Positions 1-8,961 of a stretch of 56,939 nt of DNA are shown in pieces (position 1 is the stretch's first letter; each line of letters opens with the position of its first letter). Origin of the DNA: Micrococcaceae bacterium (lineage in GTDB: Bacteria > Actinomycetota > Actinomycetes > Actinomycetales > Micrococcaceae); the NCBI GenBank assembly GCA_025465475.1, contig JAODMR010000103.1, positions 1-56,939 of the forward strand, written 5' to 3'. Below the pieces are notes generated by a model that was not told where the DNA came from, did not search any database, and worked only from the letters and a program-made list of their open reading frames with translations. The translations under genes and the position numbers were made by a program.

Positions 1-278
1 TGTCGTACGACATTGACGCGGACAAGATGGTGCAGGTGCTGCGCATCGGCAAGGAAAAGCTCTCAGACAAGGGCACCCGTTCGGCCAAGAAACGCGTCGA
101 TCCGCTGCGGCGGCAGACCGGTGTGCCGCGGGCGGACATCCTGGCGCGCATGCAGGAAACCTTCGCCGGCCGGTACGGGGCACGTACCGGCTCGCTGACG
201 GCCGCGGAGCTGGCGGCGGCGGAAGAACGCGTCCGCACCAAGTTTGGCACCCCGGCCTGGCTCAACCGGGTTCCCTGA
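1..278 (+). CDS. Lipoate-protein ligase A family protein, C-terminal part (5' end outside window)
   Basis: Only about 91 C-terminal residues are present; the reading frame is open from the left edge and stops at TGA 276-278. The visible stretch is basic and helical, with KMVQVLRIGKEKLSDKG near the start and DPLRRQTGVPR in the middle. I recognise these as the tail of the actinobacterial lipoate/biotin A/B ligase family, which attaches lipoate to 2-oxoacid dehydrogenase subunits in the cytoplasm. The catalytic ligase core lies outside the window, so the call rests on remembered tail similarity only. It converges on pepN with six bases between the stops. Another basic C-terminal domain remains possible. 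Confidence 0.55.
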   Translation, partial: SYDIDADKMVQVLRIGKEKLSDKGTRSAKKRVDPLRRQTGVPRADILARMQETFAGRYGARTGSLTAAELAAAEERVRTKFGTPAWLNRVP

Positions 279-284
279 CGGCAC

Positions 285-2951
285 CTATCCGGCTGACGGA
301 ACGGGGGCCGCGGAACGGTTTGCATGCTGTGCCCGGAGCGCGCGCAGCAGATCGTCCGCCTCCTCCAGCAGGATTCGGCGCAGCCCGGCCGGAGCTCCCG
401 GATGGTCCTCCAGCCAGCGGTCGGTCCGAACCAGCACGGGGTGCTGCTCCGGTTCCTGGCCGGGCGATAGGTCAACTGTGCCGGGGTACAGACCCCGGAC
501 CAGCCTGCCGGCCATCTCGATACTCCGGTTGGCCCAAATCCCGGCAATGACGGCAAAGTACCGTTCCCGGTACCCTGTCCTCAGCCCAGGCGGGCCCAGG
601 CGGAAGCCCTCCAAGGTGGCGCTGAGCAGCTCGTTGGACAGGTCCGTGCCGTCCACCGCGTCCCGCCACGCAGCCGCCTTTCCTCCCGCATCGGGAATGG
701 CGGTTATCGCCGTGCGGTGGGCGGCCCGGGCCGCCGTGGACGGGTCCGCCGCCAACGCGGTGTCCAGCTCCTGCTGTCCGGCTCCGCCCGTCGCCGCCAG
801 CGCCTGCCAGAAGCGCCAGCGCAGGTCGGAGTCCAGCCGCAGCCCTGCAGGTTGGACAGTTCCGTCCAGCAGCCCGGCGAGCAGGTCGCGTGCTGCCGGC
901 GTGGAGCGACCCAGCAGGGCCAGCAGACGGGCCCAGACGAGTTGGACATCGGAGCCGGGCCGCGCGGCGCGCAGTCTGTCTGTCACCGCCCGCAGCAGGA
1001 CTCCGCGCAGGTTCTCCCGGGATTCCGCAGCGGCATACCGGTCGATGGCCACCGTGGCGTTGGTAAGCAGGGTCTGCAGAACACCCGGGTGCGCCTCTGC
1101 CGCGGCGAAGCGCACCACCGCCAAGACGTACTCCGCGGCAGGCAGCAACGCATCGCGGGTGGCGTTCCACAGGGCAGACCAGCACAGGGTCCGTGCCAAA
1201 GGGTCGGCCAGACGATCCAGGTGCGCCAGGACGGTGTGCTGGGACCGCGCGTCCAGCCGGACCTTGGCGTAGGTCAGGTCCCCGTCGTTGACCAGCAACA
1301 GATCCGGGGCGGGCTGGCCGGACAGGGCAGGCAGCGGCGTGGACGCTCCGCCGATGTCCGCCTCGACGCTGCTCCTGCGCACCAGCGCGCCGTCGGCCTG
1401 CAGGAAATACAGTCCGATCCGGAGCCGGTGATTCCGGAGCTCCTGCCGTCCCGTCCGGGGATCCAGGGCGTCCTGCCGCAGCGTCACCGCGGCCAGCGCG
1501 CCGTCGTGCACCTCCACCTCCGGTGTGAGCGTCGAGATGCCGGAGGTCTGCAGCCACTGCTGCGCCCATGGTCCCAGATCCCGCTTGGACGCTTCCGTCA
1601 ACACCTCCAGCAAATCGTGCAGGGAGGTGTTGCCGAAGGCATGCCTGCGGAAGTAGTTCCGTGCCCCTGTAATGAAGGCGTCGAAGCCGACATAGGCCAC
1701 CAGTTGCTTCAGCACGGAGGCACCCTTGGCATACGTGATGCCGTCGAAGTTTTGTTTGGCTGCCTCCAGGTCCTGAACGTCCGCCACAATGGGGTGGGTG
1801 GTGGGCAACTGGTCCTGCACATAGGCCCACGACTTGCGCCGGTTGGCGAACAGGACCCACGACTGCTCGCGCCATTCGGTGGCTTCAGCGACGCCCAGGT
1901 GGCCCATGTAATCCGCGAAGGATTCTTTCAGCCACAGGTCGTTCCACCACCGCATGGTGACGAGGTCCCCGAACCACATGTGCGCCATCTCGTGCAGCAG
2001 GGTGTTGGCCCGCTGCTGGTACTGGGTGTCGGTGGCACGGGAGGTGTACACGTAGCTTTCGGTGAAGGTGACCAAGCCGGGGTTTTCCATTGCCCCAAGG
2101 TTGTATTCCGGCACGAAGGCCTGGTCATACTTGCCGAACGGATAGGGGTAGTCGAACAGTCGGGTGAAGAACGCCAGGCCGGCCTTGGTCGTGGCGAAGA
2201 CCCGATCAGGGTCGAACGAGTCGGCGATCGAGGCCCGGCAGTAGGCTGCCAGGGGAACGACTGGTCCTTGCCCGGACTCCGGCTCCCACGCGTCTGTCCA
2301 GCTGGCGTACGGGCCGGCCAGGACTGAGGTGATGTAGGTGGAGATGCACTCGGTGGGGGTGAATTCCCACTGTCGGGAGCCCGCGTCCGACGGCATGGGC
2401 CCGGATCGTCGGACACCGGTGTTGGAGACCACCTGCCAGTCCTGCGGGGCGAGCACTGTGAAAGTGAAGGTGGCCTTCAGGTCCGGTTGCTCGAAGTTGG
2501 CGAACACGCGGCGGGCGTCAGCCGGTTCGTATTGCGTGTAGAGGTAGGTCTGGCCGTCCACCGGATCCTGGAAGCGGTGCAGTCCCTCTCCGGTGGTGGA
2601 ATACAGGGCGGTGGCCTCCACCGTGACGGTATTGCGGTCCTGCAGGTTGTGCAGCAGGATACGGGCGCCGTCCACCACGCTGTCGATCGGCTGTTCGCGG
2701 CCATTGAGGATCACGCTGTGCACCGGCCCGCCCAGGAAGTCCAGGAAGGTGCTGCTGCTGCCCGTCCTGGCAGCGTCAGTCACGGCAACGTCAGTCACGG
2801 CAGCGTCGAACGTGATGGTGCTGCGGGTGGAGAACCCCGGGACGGCGGGATTGCGGGCCTGCCTCAAATCCAGCAGGACGTCGTAGGCGGTGACGTTGAG
2901 AAGTGCTGCGCGGGCGGCTGCCTCGTCCCGCTGGAGGTTGACGTTGGACAC
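285..2951 (-). CDS. pepN: Aminopeptidase N (M1 family zinc metallopeptidase)
   Basis: Removes N-terminal residues from peptides in the cytoplasm and recycles amino acids. The 888-residue protein has the full M1 signature: the substrate-binding GAMEN motif near residues 284-289, then HEMAH at 319-323 followed by the third zinc ligand Glu342 in WLKESF, which is the HExxH-x18-E arrangement. The N-terminal beta domain precedes the catalytic core, and a long helical C-terminal domain (about residues 530-860) matches the ERAP1-like/PepN C-terminal region. The length is normal for actinobacterial PepN (about 850-890). The chosen start is a GTG with no clear Shine-Dalgarno; the protein begins SNVNLQRDEAAARA, which is how family members usually begin. 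There is no signal peptide. Confidence 0.95.
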   Translation of the reverse strand: MSNVNLQRDEAAARAALLNVTAYDVLLDLRQARNPAVPGFSTRSTITFDAAVTDVAVTDAARTGSSSTFLDFLGGPVHSVILNGREQPIDSVVDGARILLHNLQDRNTVTVEATALYSTTGEGLHRFQDPVDGQTYLYTQYEPADARRVFANFEQPDLKATFTFTVLAPQDWQVVSNTGVRRSGPMPSDAGSRQWEFTPTECISTYITSVLAGPYASWTDAWEPESGQGPVVPLAAYCRASIADSFDPDRVFATTKAGLAFFTRLFDYPYPFGKYDQAFVPEYNLGAMENPGLVTFTESYVYTSRATDTQYQQRANTLLHEMAHMWFGDLVTMRWWNDLWLKESFADYMGHLGVAEATEWREQSWVLFANRRKSWAYVQDQLPTTHPIVADVQDLEAAKQNFDGITYAKGASVLKQLVAYVGFDAFITGARNYFRRHAFGNTSLHDLLEVLTEASKRDLGPWAQQWLQTSGISTLTPEVEVHDGALAAVTLRQDALDPRTGRQELRNHRLRIGLYFLQADGALVRRSSVEADIGGASTPLPALSGQPAPDLLLVNDGDLTYAKVRLDARSQHTVLAHLDRLADPLARTLCWSALWNATRDALLPAAEYVLAVVRFAAAEAHPGVLQTLLTNATVAIDRYAAAESRENLRGVLLRAVTDRLRAARPGSDVQLVWARLLALLGRSTPAARDLLAGLLDGTVQPAGLRLDSDLRWRFWQALAATGGAGQQELDTALAADPSTAARAAHRTAITAIPDAGGKAAAWRDAVDGTDLSNELLSATLEGFRLGPPGLRTGYRERYFAVIAGIWANRSIEMAGRLVRGLYPGTVDLSPGQEPEQHPVLVRTDRWLEDHPGAPAGLRRILLEEADDLLRALRAQHANRSAAPVPSAG

Positions 2952-2983
2952 CCGGCTTATTCAACCACGTCCCCGCCGCCTTC

Positions 2984-4027
2984 CTAGTGCATCAGCAGGA
3001 CGGCGCCGTAGCCCAGCACCGCGATCAGCAGCCACGCGCACAGGGCCATCAGCATGGACCTTGCCCCGGTGTGCAGCAACCGGCCGATACGCACGGCGGA
3101 GCCCAGCCCGAACAAGGCCGCCCCCAGCAGCAGCTCCTGCATCAGGTCCCCGGTGGCGAGCACAGCCTGGGGCAGCCAGCCGGTGGTGCGGAGCAGCATC
3201 ATGGCCAGGAACCCGAGGACAAAGAGCGGCACCACCGGCGGCAAACGGCCAGGAGTTGCCCGCACATCAGTCCCCGTCGCATCGCTCCCCTGAGGGGTAC
3301 GGCGACGCTCCACCAGCCCGGCGACGGCCACCAGCGGCGCCAGCAGGAGCACCCTGGTCAGTTTGACGACGACGGCGGCGCTCAGTGCCACCGCCCCGGC
3401 GGTCTGGGCGGTGGCGACAACCTGGCCGACGTCGTGCACTGATGCCCCCACCCAGGAACCAAATTCTTCCGCGCTGAGATGAAGCGGATGCAACAGCAGC
3501 GGCAGGACCCCGATCGCCGTGGTTCCGCAAAGCGTCACCAGCGCGATCGGCAGCACGGTGTCCTGCTGCCTTGTGCCCCGCACGGCGGCCATGGCGCCGA
3601 TCGCGGAGGCGCCGCAGATCGAGAATCCGGTGGCGATCAGCAGCGGGGAATCGCCCGGCAGCCGGAAGGCCCGCCCCAACAGGTACGTCCCGGCGAAACT
3701 CACCACGACCACCGCGACAACCAGCCCGGCCGAGCGCCAGCCCAAGGCCACGACGTCTGCCAGGCTGAGCTTCAGGCCCAGCAGCACGATGCCGGCGCGC
3801 ATCAGATGTTTACCGCAAAACAGCAGGCCGGCCCGCAACCGGCCCTCCACGGCGGTGGCGGCTCCGGGCAGGTTGGCTGCCAAAATGCCGAGCACGACGG
3901 CGGCTGTCATGGCAGGCAGGAACGGCATCAGCGCGTGCAGGGCCAGGGCCAGGACGACGGCGAGGGCGCTGGCGATGATGCCCGGGGCCAGCCGCCGCGT
4001 ACGGCCCAAGGCGGAAGGAGTGGTCAC
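2984..4027 (-). CDS. YeiH/UPF0324 family putative sulfate exporter-like membrane protein
   Basis: A polytopic inner-membrane protein of about 347 residues. Roughly ten hydrophobic helices run through it, beginning with GIIASALAVVLALALHAL and ending with ALCAWLLIAVLGYGAVLLMH at the very C-terminus. The segments AAVVLGILAANLP and LLIATGFSICGASAIGAMAA are typical of the UPF0324/YeiH family, called a putative sulfate exporter in databases, although its true substrate is poorly established. The start is uncertain: GTG codons at 4027, 4045 and 4060 are all possible, and the frame is open back to a TTG at 4102. I chose 4027 because family members have a short N-terminus. The gene is divergent from the ATP-grasp operon and lies 32 bp upstream of pepN on the same strand. 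Confidence 0.85.
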   Translation of the reverse strand: MTTPSALGRTRRLAPGIIASALAVVLALALHALMPFLPAMTAAVVLGILAANLPGAATAVEGRLRAGLLFCGKHLMRAGIVLLGLKLSLADVVALGWRSAGLVVAVVVVSFAGTYLLGRAFRLPGDSPLLIATGFSICGASAIGAMAAVRGTRQQDTVLPIALVTLCGTTAIGVLPLLLHPLHLSAEEFGSWVGASVHDVGQVVATAQTAGAVALSAAVVVKLTRVLLLAPLVAVAGLVERRRTPQGSDATGTDVRATPGRLPPVVPLFVLGFLAMMLLRTTGWLPQAVLATGDLMQELLLGAALFGLGSAVRIGRLLHTGARSMLMALCAWLLIAVLGYGAVLLMH

Positions 4028-4122
4028 AGGTTCACTGTGCCGCACGGCGATACGTGACACCAAAACCCGCCACTGGACGCGCTGATAATGAATTAGAAAC
4101 AAAAAGGTGGCACGCTAAAGCC

Positions 4123-5682
4123 ATGTCTGACCTTTTCGAACAATATGCCGCTGCATCCGAACGCCGCGGCGCCTATGACGAGATGTTCGCTCCGGGGATG
4201 CAAACTCGGCGGTCCTATGGTCAGGTCGCCGGCGCGCTGGACGCGTTGAGCCTCTCCGATGTCACGGCCCGCGCCGACTCGATGGCACGCACGTTCCTGG
4301 ACCGGGGCGTCACCTTTGACTTCGCCGGCGAGGAGCGGCCCTTTCCGCTGGACATTGTTCCCCGGATCATTCCCGCCGATGAGTGGTCTTTGTTGGAGCG
4401 CGGTGTGCAGCAGCGGGTCCGAACGCTGGAGGCGTTCCTCAACGACGTTTACGACAAGATGGCAGTGGTCACCGACGGCGTTATTCCCCGCTCACTCATC
4501 ACCACCAGCGCGCACTTCCACCGCCAGGTGCATGGTTTCTCCCCGGCCGGCGGTGTACGCGTGCACGTCTCCGGCATCGACGTCATCCGCGACCAGGCCG
4601 GAACATTCCGGGTACTGGAAGACAACGTCCGCGTGCCCAGCGGGGTCAGCTACGTGCTGGAGAACCGTCGCGCCATGGCTAAGGGCCTGCCCGAAGCGTT
4701 CGGCCAACAAAGCATCCGGCCGGTGGAGGAGTACCCGCGCCGGCTGCTCTCGGCGCTGCGCAAGACCGCACCGGCCGGCGTCGACGATCCGACCGTCGTC
4801 GTCCTGACCCCCGGCGTTTTCAACAGCGCCTACTTCGAGCACACCCTGCTGGCCGGGCTGATGGGTGTGGAACTGGTCGAAGGCCGTGACCTCATCTGCC
4901 GCGGTAACCGGGTGTACATGCGCACCACTGCAGGCGAGCAGCGGGTGGACGTCATCTACAAACGCATCGACGACGAGTTCCTGGACCCGCTGCAGTTCCG
5001 ATCCGATTCAATGCTCGGCTGCCCCGGCCTGGTCAACGCGGCCCGCGCCGGCGGAGTCACCATCGCCAACGCCGTCGGCAACGGTGTCGCCGACGACAAG
5101 CTCGTCTACAGCTACCTGCCCGACCTGATGCGCTACTACCTGAACGAGGAGCCCATCCTGGCCAACGTGGACACATTCCGGTTGGAGGAGGACGAAGCCC
5201 GCGAACACGTCCTGGACCGGCTCGATGAACTGGTGGTCAAACCGGTCGACGGGTCCGGCGGCAAGGGCCTGGTGATTGGTCCGGACGCCAGCCGGGACGA
5301 GCTCAATGCCCTGCACAAGCGGATCGTGGCGGATCCCCGCGGCTGGATCGCCCAGCCCGTGCTGCAGCTGTCCACCGTACCCACCCTCTCCGGGGACCGG
5401 TTTGGACCCCGGCACGTGGACCTGCGGCCGTTCGCGGTCAACGACGGCGAGGATGTCTGGGTGCTTCCCGGCGGCCTGACGCGCGTGGCGCTCAAGGAAG
5501 GCTCGCTGATCGTGAACTCCAGCCAGGGCGGTGGTTCCAAGGACACCTGGGTGCTCGCGGATTCCCCGCAGGTGCCGGTGGAAAGGGCTCCCCGCCCATC
5601 CATCACGCTGCGTGAACAGGTGTCCGTGTGGCCGATTGAAAGCAACTGGCAGGACCGCCAGTCAGACCAGCAGCAGCAGTGA
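4123..5682 (+). CDS. Circularly permuted type 2 ATP-grasp protein
   Basis: A 519-residue cytoplasmic protein of the circularly permuted ATP-grasp family (formerly DUF404/407). It begins SDLFEQYAAASERRGAYDEMF, the usual start of the family. The glycine-rich nucleotide loop DGSGGKGLVIGP lies near residue 375 and the basic/acidic active-site segment RHVDLRPFAVNDGEDVWVLPGG follows. ATP-grasp enzymes join a carboxylate to an amine or thiol through an acyl phosphate; the substrate of this subfamily is not established, and a role in peptide ligation or tagging has been proposed from gene context. The start ATG is preceded by AAAGGTGG about 12 bases upstream; the frame extends further upstream but without a better start. 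It is the first gene of a three-gene operon; the next start is 30 bp after its stop. Confidence 0.93.
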   Translation: MSDLFEQYAAASERRGAYDEMFAPGMQTRRSYGQVAGALDALSLSDVTARADSMARTFLDRGVTFDFAGEERPFPLDIVPRIIPADEWSLLERGVQQRVRTLEAFLNDVYDKMAVVTDGVIPRSLITTSAHFHRQVHGFSPAGGVRVHVSGIDVIRDQAGTFRVLEDNVRVPSGVSYVLENRRAMAKGLPEAFGQQSIRPVEEYPRRLLSALRKTAPAGVDDPTVVVLTPGVFNSAYFEHTLLAGLMGVELVEGRDLICRGNRVYMRTTAGEQRVDVIYKRIDDEFLDPLQFRSDSMLGCPGLVNAARAGGVTIANAVGNGVADDKLVYSYLPDLMRYYLNEEPILANVDTFRLEEDEAREHVLDRLDELVVKPVDGSGGKGLVIGPDASRDELNALHKRIVADPRGWIAQPVLQLSTVPTLSGDRFGPRHVDLRPFAVNDGEDVWVLPGGLTRVALKEGSLIVNSSQGGGSKDTWVLADSPQVPVERAPRPSITLREQVSVWPIESNWQDRQSDQQQQ

Positions 5683-5712
5683 CTGTTCCCATCCTGAAGG
5701 AGACCCTGGACC

Positions 5713-6639
5713 ATGCTTAGCCGAATCGCCGAGTCCCTGTTCTGGATCGGCAGGTACGTGGAGCGGGCCGACGGCACCGCCCGTATCCTCGACGTGCACC
5801 TGGAACGACTTAACCACCTGCCACCGGCCGAACAGCGCAGCGTTGCGGTGGAACTGCTGGCCGTCATGGGCGGCCGCTCCACCGAAGAGTCCTTTGGCCT
5901 CAGCGAACTGCTGCACGCCCTGGCCTATGACAAAACCAGCCCCACCTCCATTGCCGGGTCGCTCGCCGCCGCCCGGGAGAATGCCCGCAGGGCGCGCGAG
6001 ACGGTGTCCTCCAGTCTCTGGGAGAGCCTGAATACCACGTATTACGGGCTTAATCAGCACCGCAAGGACGTCGTGGGAACGTACCGGTTCTGCACCTGGG
6101 TCCTGGAGCGTACCTCCATGGTCCGCGGCCTGGCCGACACCACGGTGAGCCACGATGAAAGCTGGCAGTTCCTGGTGCTTGGCCGGTCGTTGGAACGCGC
6201 CGACATGACCGCTCGCATGCTTTCCACCCGCGATGTGCACTCGACCGGAATGTCCTGGGTCAACATGCTGCGGTGTGCGGGCGCCTACGAATCATTCCTG
6301 CGGACCCGCCGTGCAGCGTTCGGCGACGAACACGCTGCCGAGTTCCTGCTGCTGGACAGGCTGTTTCCGCGGTCGATCGTTTACGCGCTGCGGGACGCCG
6401 ACGAGTGCCTGCAGACCCTGGACCCATCGGCACAGCGGGTCGGCTTCATCAACGACGCGCGCCGCATTGTCGGGCAGGCCCGGACCTTCCTGGAGTTCCA
6501 CCGGACCGACGACCTGATGGCGGAGCTGCCCGAACACATGGAGCGCGTCCAGAAGGCCGTGTCCCAGGCCTCTGACGCCATTTCCCGCCGATACTTCAAT
6601 CACGCCCCCGAGCTCGCTTGGGTAGGAGAGCTTTCATGA
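5713..6639 (+). CDS. Alpha-E domain-containing protein
   Basis: A 308-residue, almost wholly helical protein of the alpha-E family (DUF403). The N-terminus LSRIAESLFWIGRYVERADG is the family hallmark, and a second half repeats a similar pattern (SLERADMTARML near residue 160). It has no recognised enzymatic motif; family members nearly always accompany a circularly permuted ATP-grasp and a transglutaminase-like protein, as here, so a partner or scaffold role in that modification system is inferred. A Shine-Dalgarno GAAGGAG precedes the ATG. Its stop overlaps the next gene as ATGA, which implies translational coupling. Confidence 0.92.
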   Translation: MLSRIAESLFWIGRYVERADGTARILDVHLERLNHLPPAEQRSVAVELLAVMGGRSTEESFGLSELLHALAYDKTSPTSIAGSLAAARENARRARETVSSSLWESLNTTYYGLNQHRKDVVGTYRFCTWVLERTSMVRGLADTTVSHDESWQFLVLGRSLERADMTARMLSTRDVHSTGMSWVNMLRCAGAYESFLRTRRAAFGDEHAAEFLLLDRLFPRSIVYALRDADECLQTLDPSAQRVGFINDARRIVGQARTFLEFHRTDDLMAELPEHMERVQKAVSQASDAISRRYFNHAPELAWVGELS

Positions 6640-7487
6640 CCCGGTTGAGCATCGTCCATCGGACCGGCTACCGCTACAACGACGTCGTCACCCTGTCCTA
6701 CAACGAGGCCCGGATGACGCCCCTGACCGACGCCCAGCAGGTGGTGCTGGAGTCCTCCCTGAAGGTGTATCCGCAGAACGTGGCCATGTCCACCTACCGC
6801 GACTACTGGGGCACCAGGGTCAATGCCTTTGACATGCAGGCCCAGCACGACGTGCTGGAGGTGACTGCCACCAGCACCGTTGAAGTGCACCGGGCAGAGA
6901 CCCCGGCGGGTGGCGCTGCCGTTGTTGAATGGGAGGCCCTGCGATCCTTTGAGATCCAGGACCAGTTCAGTGACTGGCTGTCCCAGACACCCCTGAGCCA
7001 CACCGGCGACGAGGTCCAGGAGCTGGTGCATGCCGCCGCAGGCGGGCTGGACCCCAACGCGTCAGCGCTGGCCCTGTTCGAGTGGATGCGCGGCGAAATG
7101 GACTACGTGCCCGGGTTCACCGGTGTCCACACCAGCGCAGAGGAAGCGTGGCAGGAGCGCAAGGGCGTCTGCCAGGACCTGGCCCACCTGGCGATCGGAG
7201 GGCTGCGCGGCCTCGGCATTCCGGCCCGCTACGTCTCCGGCTACATCCATCCCCGCTCCAGCGCAGCTATTGGCGAAAAGGTGGCCGGGCAGTCGCACGC
7301 GTGGGTCGAGTGGTGGGACGGGCAGTGGCGCAGCTGGGACCCGACCAACCATAAGCCCGCCGGAGACTTTCACGTCTCGGTCGCCAGGGGGCGTGACTAC
7401 CGCGACGTGCCCCCGTTGAAGGGCATCCTCTCCGGCGGGGGTGGGTCGGCGCTGAACGTGCAGGTGGAGATCACCAGACTCGCCTGA
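6636..7487 (+). CDS. Transglutaminase-like cysteine protease family protein
   Basis: A 283-residue protein with an N-terminal beta domain (the bacterial transglutaminase-like N-terminal region, beginning TRLSIVHRTGYRYNDVVTLS) and a transglutaminase core. The catalytic triad is visible: Cys179 in KGVCQDLAHL, His221 in QSHAWVEWW and Asp235 in SWDPTNHK. Such proteins act as peptidases or transamidases on peptides; this subfamily sits with the ATP-grasp and alpha-E genes and could cleave or process the product of the ligase. It lacks a signal peptide, so it probably acts in the cytoplasm. The ATG overlaps the upstream stop by four bases. The longer reading frame from 6618 is rejected in favour of this coupled start. 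Confidence 0.93.
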   Translation: MTRLSIVHRTGYRYNDVVTLSYNEARMTPLTDAQQVVLESSLKVYPQNVAMSTYRDYWGTRVNAFDMQAQHDVLEVTATSTVEVHRAETPAGGAAVVEWEALRSFEIQDQFSDWLSQTPLSHTGDEVQELVHAAAGGLDPNASALALFEWMRGEMDYVPGFTGVHTSAEEAWQERKGVCQDLAHLAIGGLRGLGIPARYVSGYIHPRSSAAIGEKVAGQSHAWVEWWDGQWRSWDPTNHKPAGDFHVSVARGRDYRDVPPLKGILSGGGGSALNVQVEITRLA

Positions 7488-7490
7488 GCC

Positions 7491-8930
7491 TCACCAGGGG
7501 CTGGGCTTGTAGTCCTTGAGGAAGACACCGTACTGGTCCTCGCCGGCTTCGCCCATCACGATGGGGTCGTAGACACGGGCGGCCCCATCCACCAGATCCA
7601 GGGGCGCCTTGAAGCCCTCATCGGCCAACCGGACCTTGGTGTAGTGCGGCCGCTCGTCCGTGATCCAGCCGGTGTCCACGGCGGTCATCAGGATCCCGTC
7701 AACGTCGAGCATTTCCTTGGCGCTGGTGCGGGTCATCATGTTCAGGGCCGCTTTGGCCATGTTGGTGTGTGGGTGTCCCGGCCCCTTGTAGGCCCGCGAG
7801 AACTGACCCTCCATGGCGGAAACATTCACGATGTACTTCCGCCGGGCGGACGATCGGCGCATCGCGGGCCGCAGCCGGGATACCAGCAGGAACGGAGCCG
7901 TCACGTTGGCGAGCTGGACCTCCAGCATTTCCAGTGGATCCACCTGTTCCACCACCTGCGTCCAGCTGTTGATCGTGTCCAGGTCCGGAACCAGCCCGCC
8001 GGCGTCGATGGCGGTCCCGGCGGTGATCCGGTCCAGGGATGCCGAACCCATGGACAGGGCCAGGGCAGTCACTTCGTCGCCGGCCATCCGCGGGTGTTCC
8101 GTGATCTGGGCGGCCAGCGCCAACGGATGCTTGTCGTGGGCGTGCCCGAAGGTAATCAGCTCGGGCATCGGCCGATCGGTCGGAAGGGGTTCCAGTTCGG
8201 CGTCGACGAGCGGCTGGTAGGCGTTACCGGAACGGCGAACGGTCTGGGCGGCGTTATTGATCAGGATGTCCAGCGGTCCTGCCGCGTTGAGGGAATCTGT
8301 CAGCGCCAGCACCTGGGAAGGATCACGCAGGTCGATCCCCACGATGCGGAGCCGGTGCAGCCAGTCGGCGCTGTCCTCCATGGCCGCGAAGCGTCGGGCA
8401 GCGTCCTTGGGGAAACGGGTGGTGATGGTGGTGTGCGCGCCGTCCCGGAGCAACCGCAGCGCGATGTACATGCCGATTTTTGCCCGTCCACCGGTCAGCA
8501 GGGCCCGGCGGCCGGTCAGGTCCGTCCTGGCATCCCGCTTCGCGTGGCTGAACGCGGCGCACTCCGGGCACAGCTGATGATAAAACGCATCCACCTGCGT
8601 GTAGTGCTGTTTGCAGATGTAGCAGGGCCGGGACCGGATCAGGGTGCCGGCGCTGCGTCCCGTCGTCGAGGATGCCAGTTTGTTGCCCCGCGTCTCGTCG
8701 TCGATGCGGTCCGGGGCTGCCGTGGCGGTGAGGGACAGGACCGCCTGGTCGGCGTCGTTGATGGCGTCGCGCTTGACGGTGCGTCGGTGCCGTTTCACGG
8801 CTTTGAACATTTTTCCCGTCGCCTGGCGCACCCGGACGTAATCGGGGTGTTCCTCGTCGTAGACGTGGATGGCGTTAAGGACCTTCAGGCACGCCTGGAT
8901 CTCGTCGGGGGTCAGTTCGGGAACATTCAC
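7491..8930 (-). CDS. SDR family oxidoreductase with N-terminal four-cysteine region and altered active site
   Basis: A 479-residue protein. Residues 1-100 are helical and basic. A CxxC pair at 103/106 and a second at 121/124 (RPCYICKQHY and LCPEC) look like a zinc knuckle. From residue 140 there is a Rossmann fold: LLTGGRAKIGMYIA as the nucleotide loop and NNAAQ at 225-229. Near the expected catalytic tetrad the sequence reads SAMEG, then HTNMAKAALNMM, so the Tyr of the usual YxxxK appears to be Thr. I recall this architecture in a conserved, little-studied SDR group. The gene converges on the transglutaminase gene with three bases between them. Fold confidence is high; activity is unknown. 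Confidence 0.85.
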   Translation of the reverse strand: MNVPELTPDEIQACLKVLNAIHVYDEEHPDYVRVRQATGKMFKAVKRHRRTVKRDAINDADQAVLSLTATAAPDRIDDETRGNKLASSTTGRSAGTLIRSRPCYICKQHYTQVDAFYHQLCPECAAFSHAKRDARTDLTGRRALLTGGRAKIGMYIALRLLRDGAHTTITTRFPKDAARRFAAMEDSADWLHRLRIVGIDLRDPSQVLALTDSLNAAGPLDILINNAAQTVRRSGNAYQPLVDAELEPLPTDRPMPELITFGHAHDKHPLALAAQITEHPRMAGDEVTALALSMGSASLDRITAGTAIDAGGLVPDLDTINSWTQVVEQVDPLEMLEVQLANVTAPFLLVSRLRPAMRRSSARRKYIVNVSAMEGQFSRAYKGPGHPHTNMAKAALNMMTRTSAKEMLDVDGILMTAVDTGWITDERPHYTKVRLADEGFKAPLDLVDGAARVYDPIVMGEAGEDQYGVFLKDYKPSPW

Positions 8931-8961
8931 CCGGCAATTTTACCGCCAACCGCCCTGAGTC

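Noticed and set aside
244-1272. Long plus-strand open frame of 342 codons opposite pepN
   Set aside because: It is the antisense shadow of pepN; high GC content keeps stop codons rare. The product is Arg/Ser/Ala-rich without any motif.
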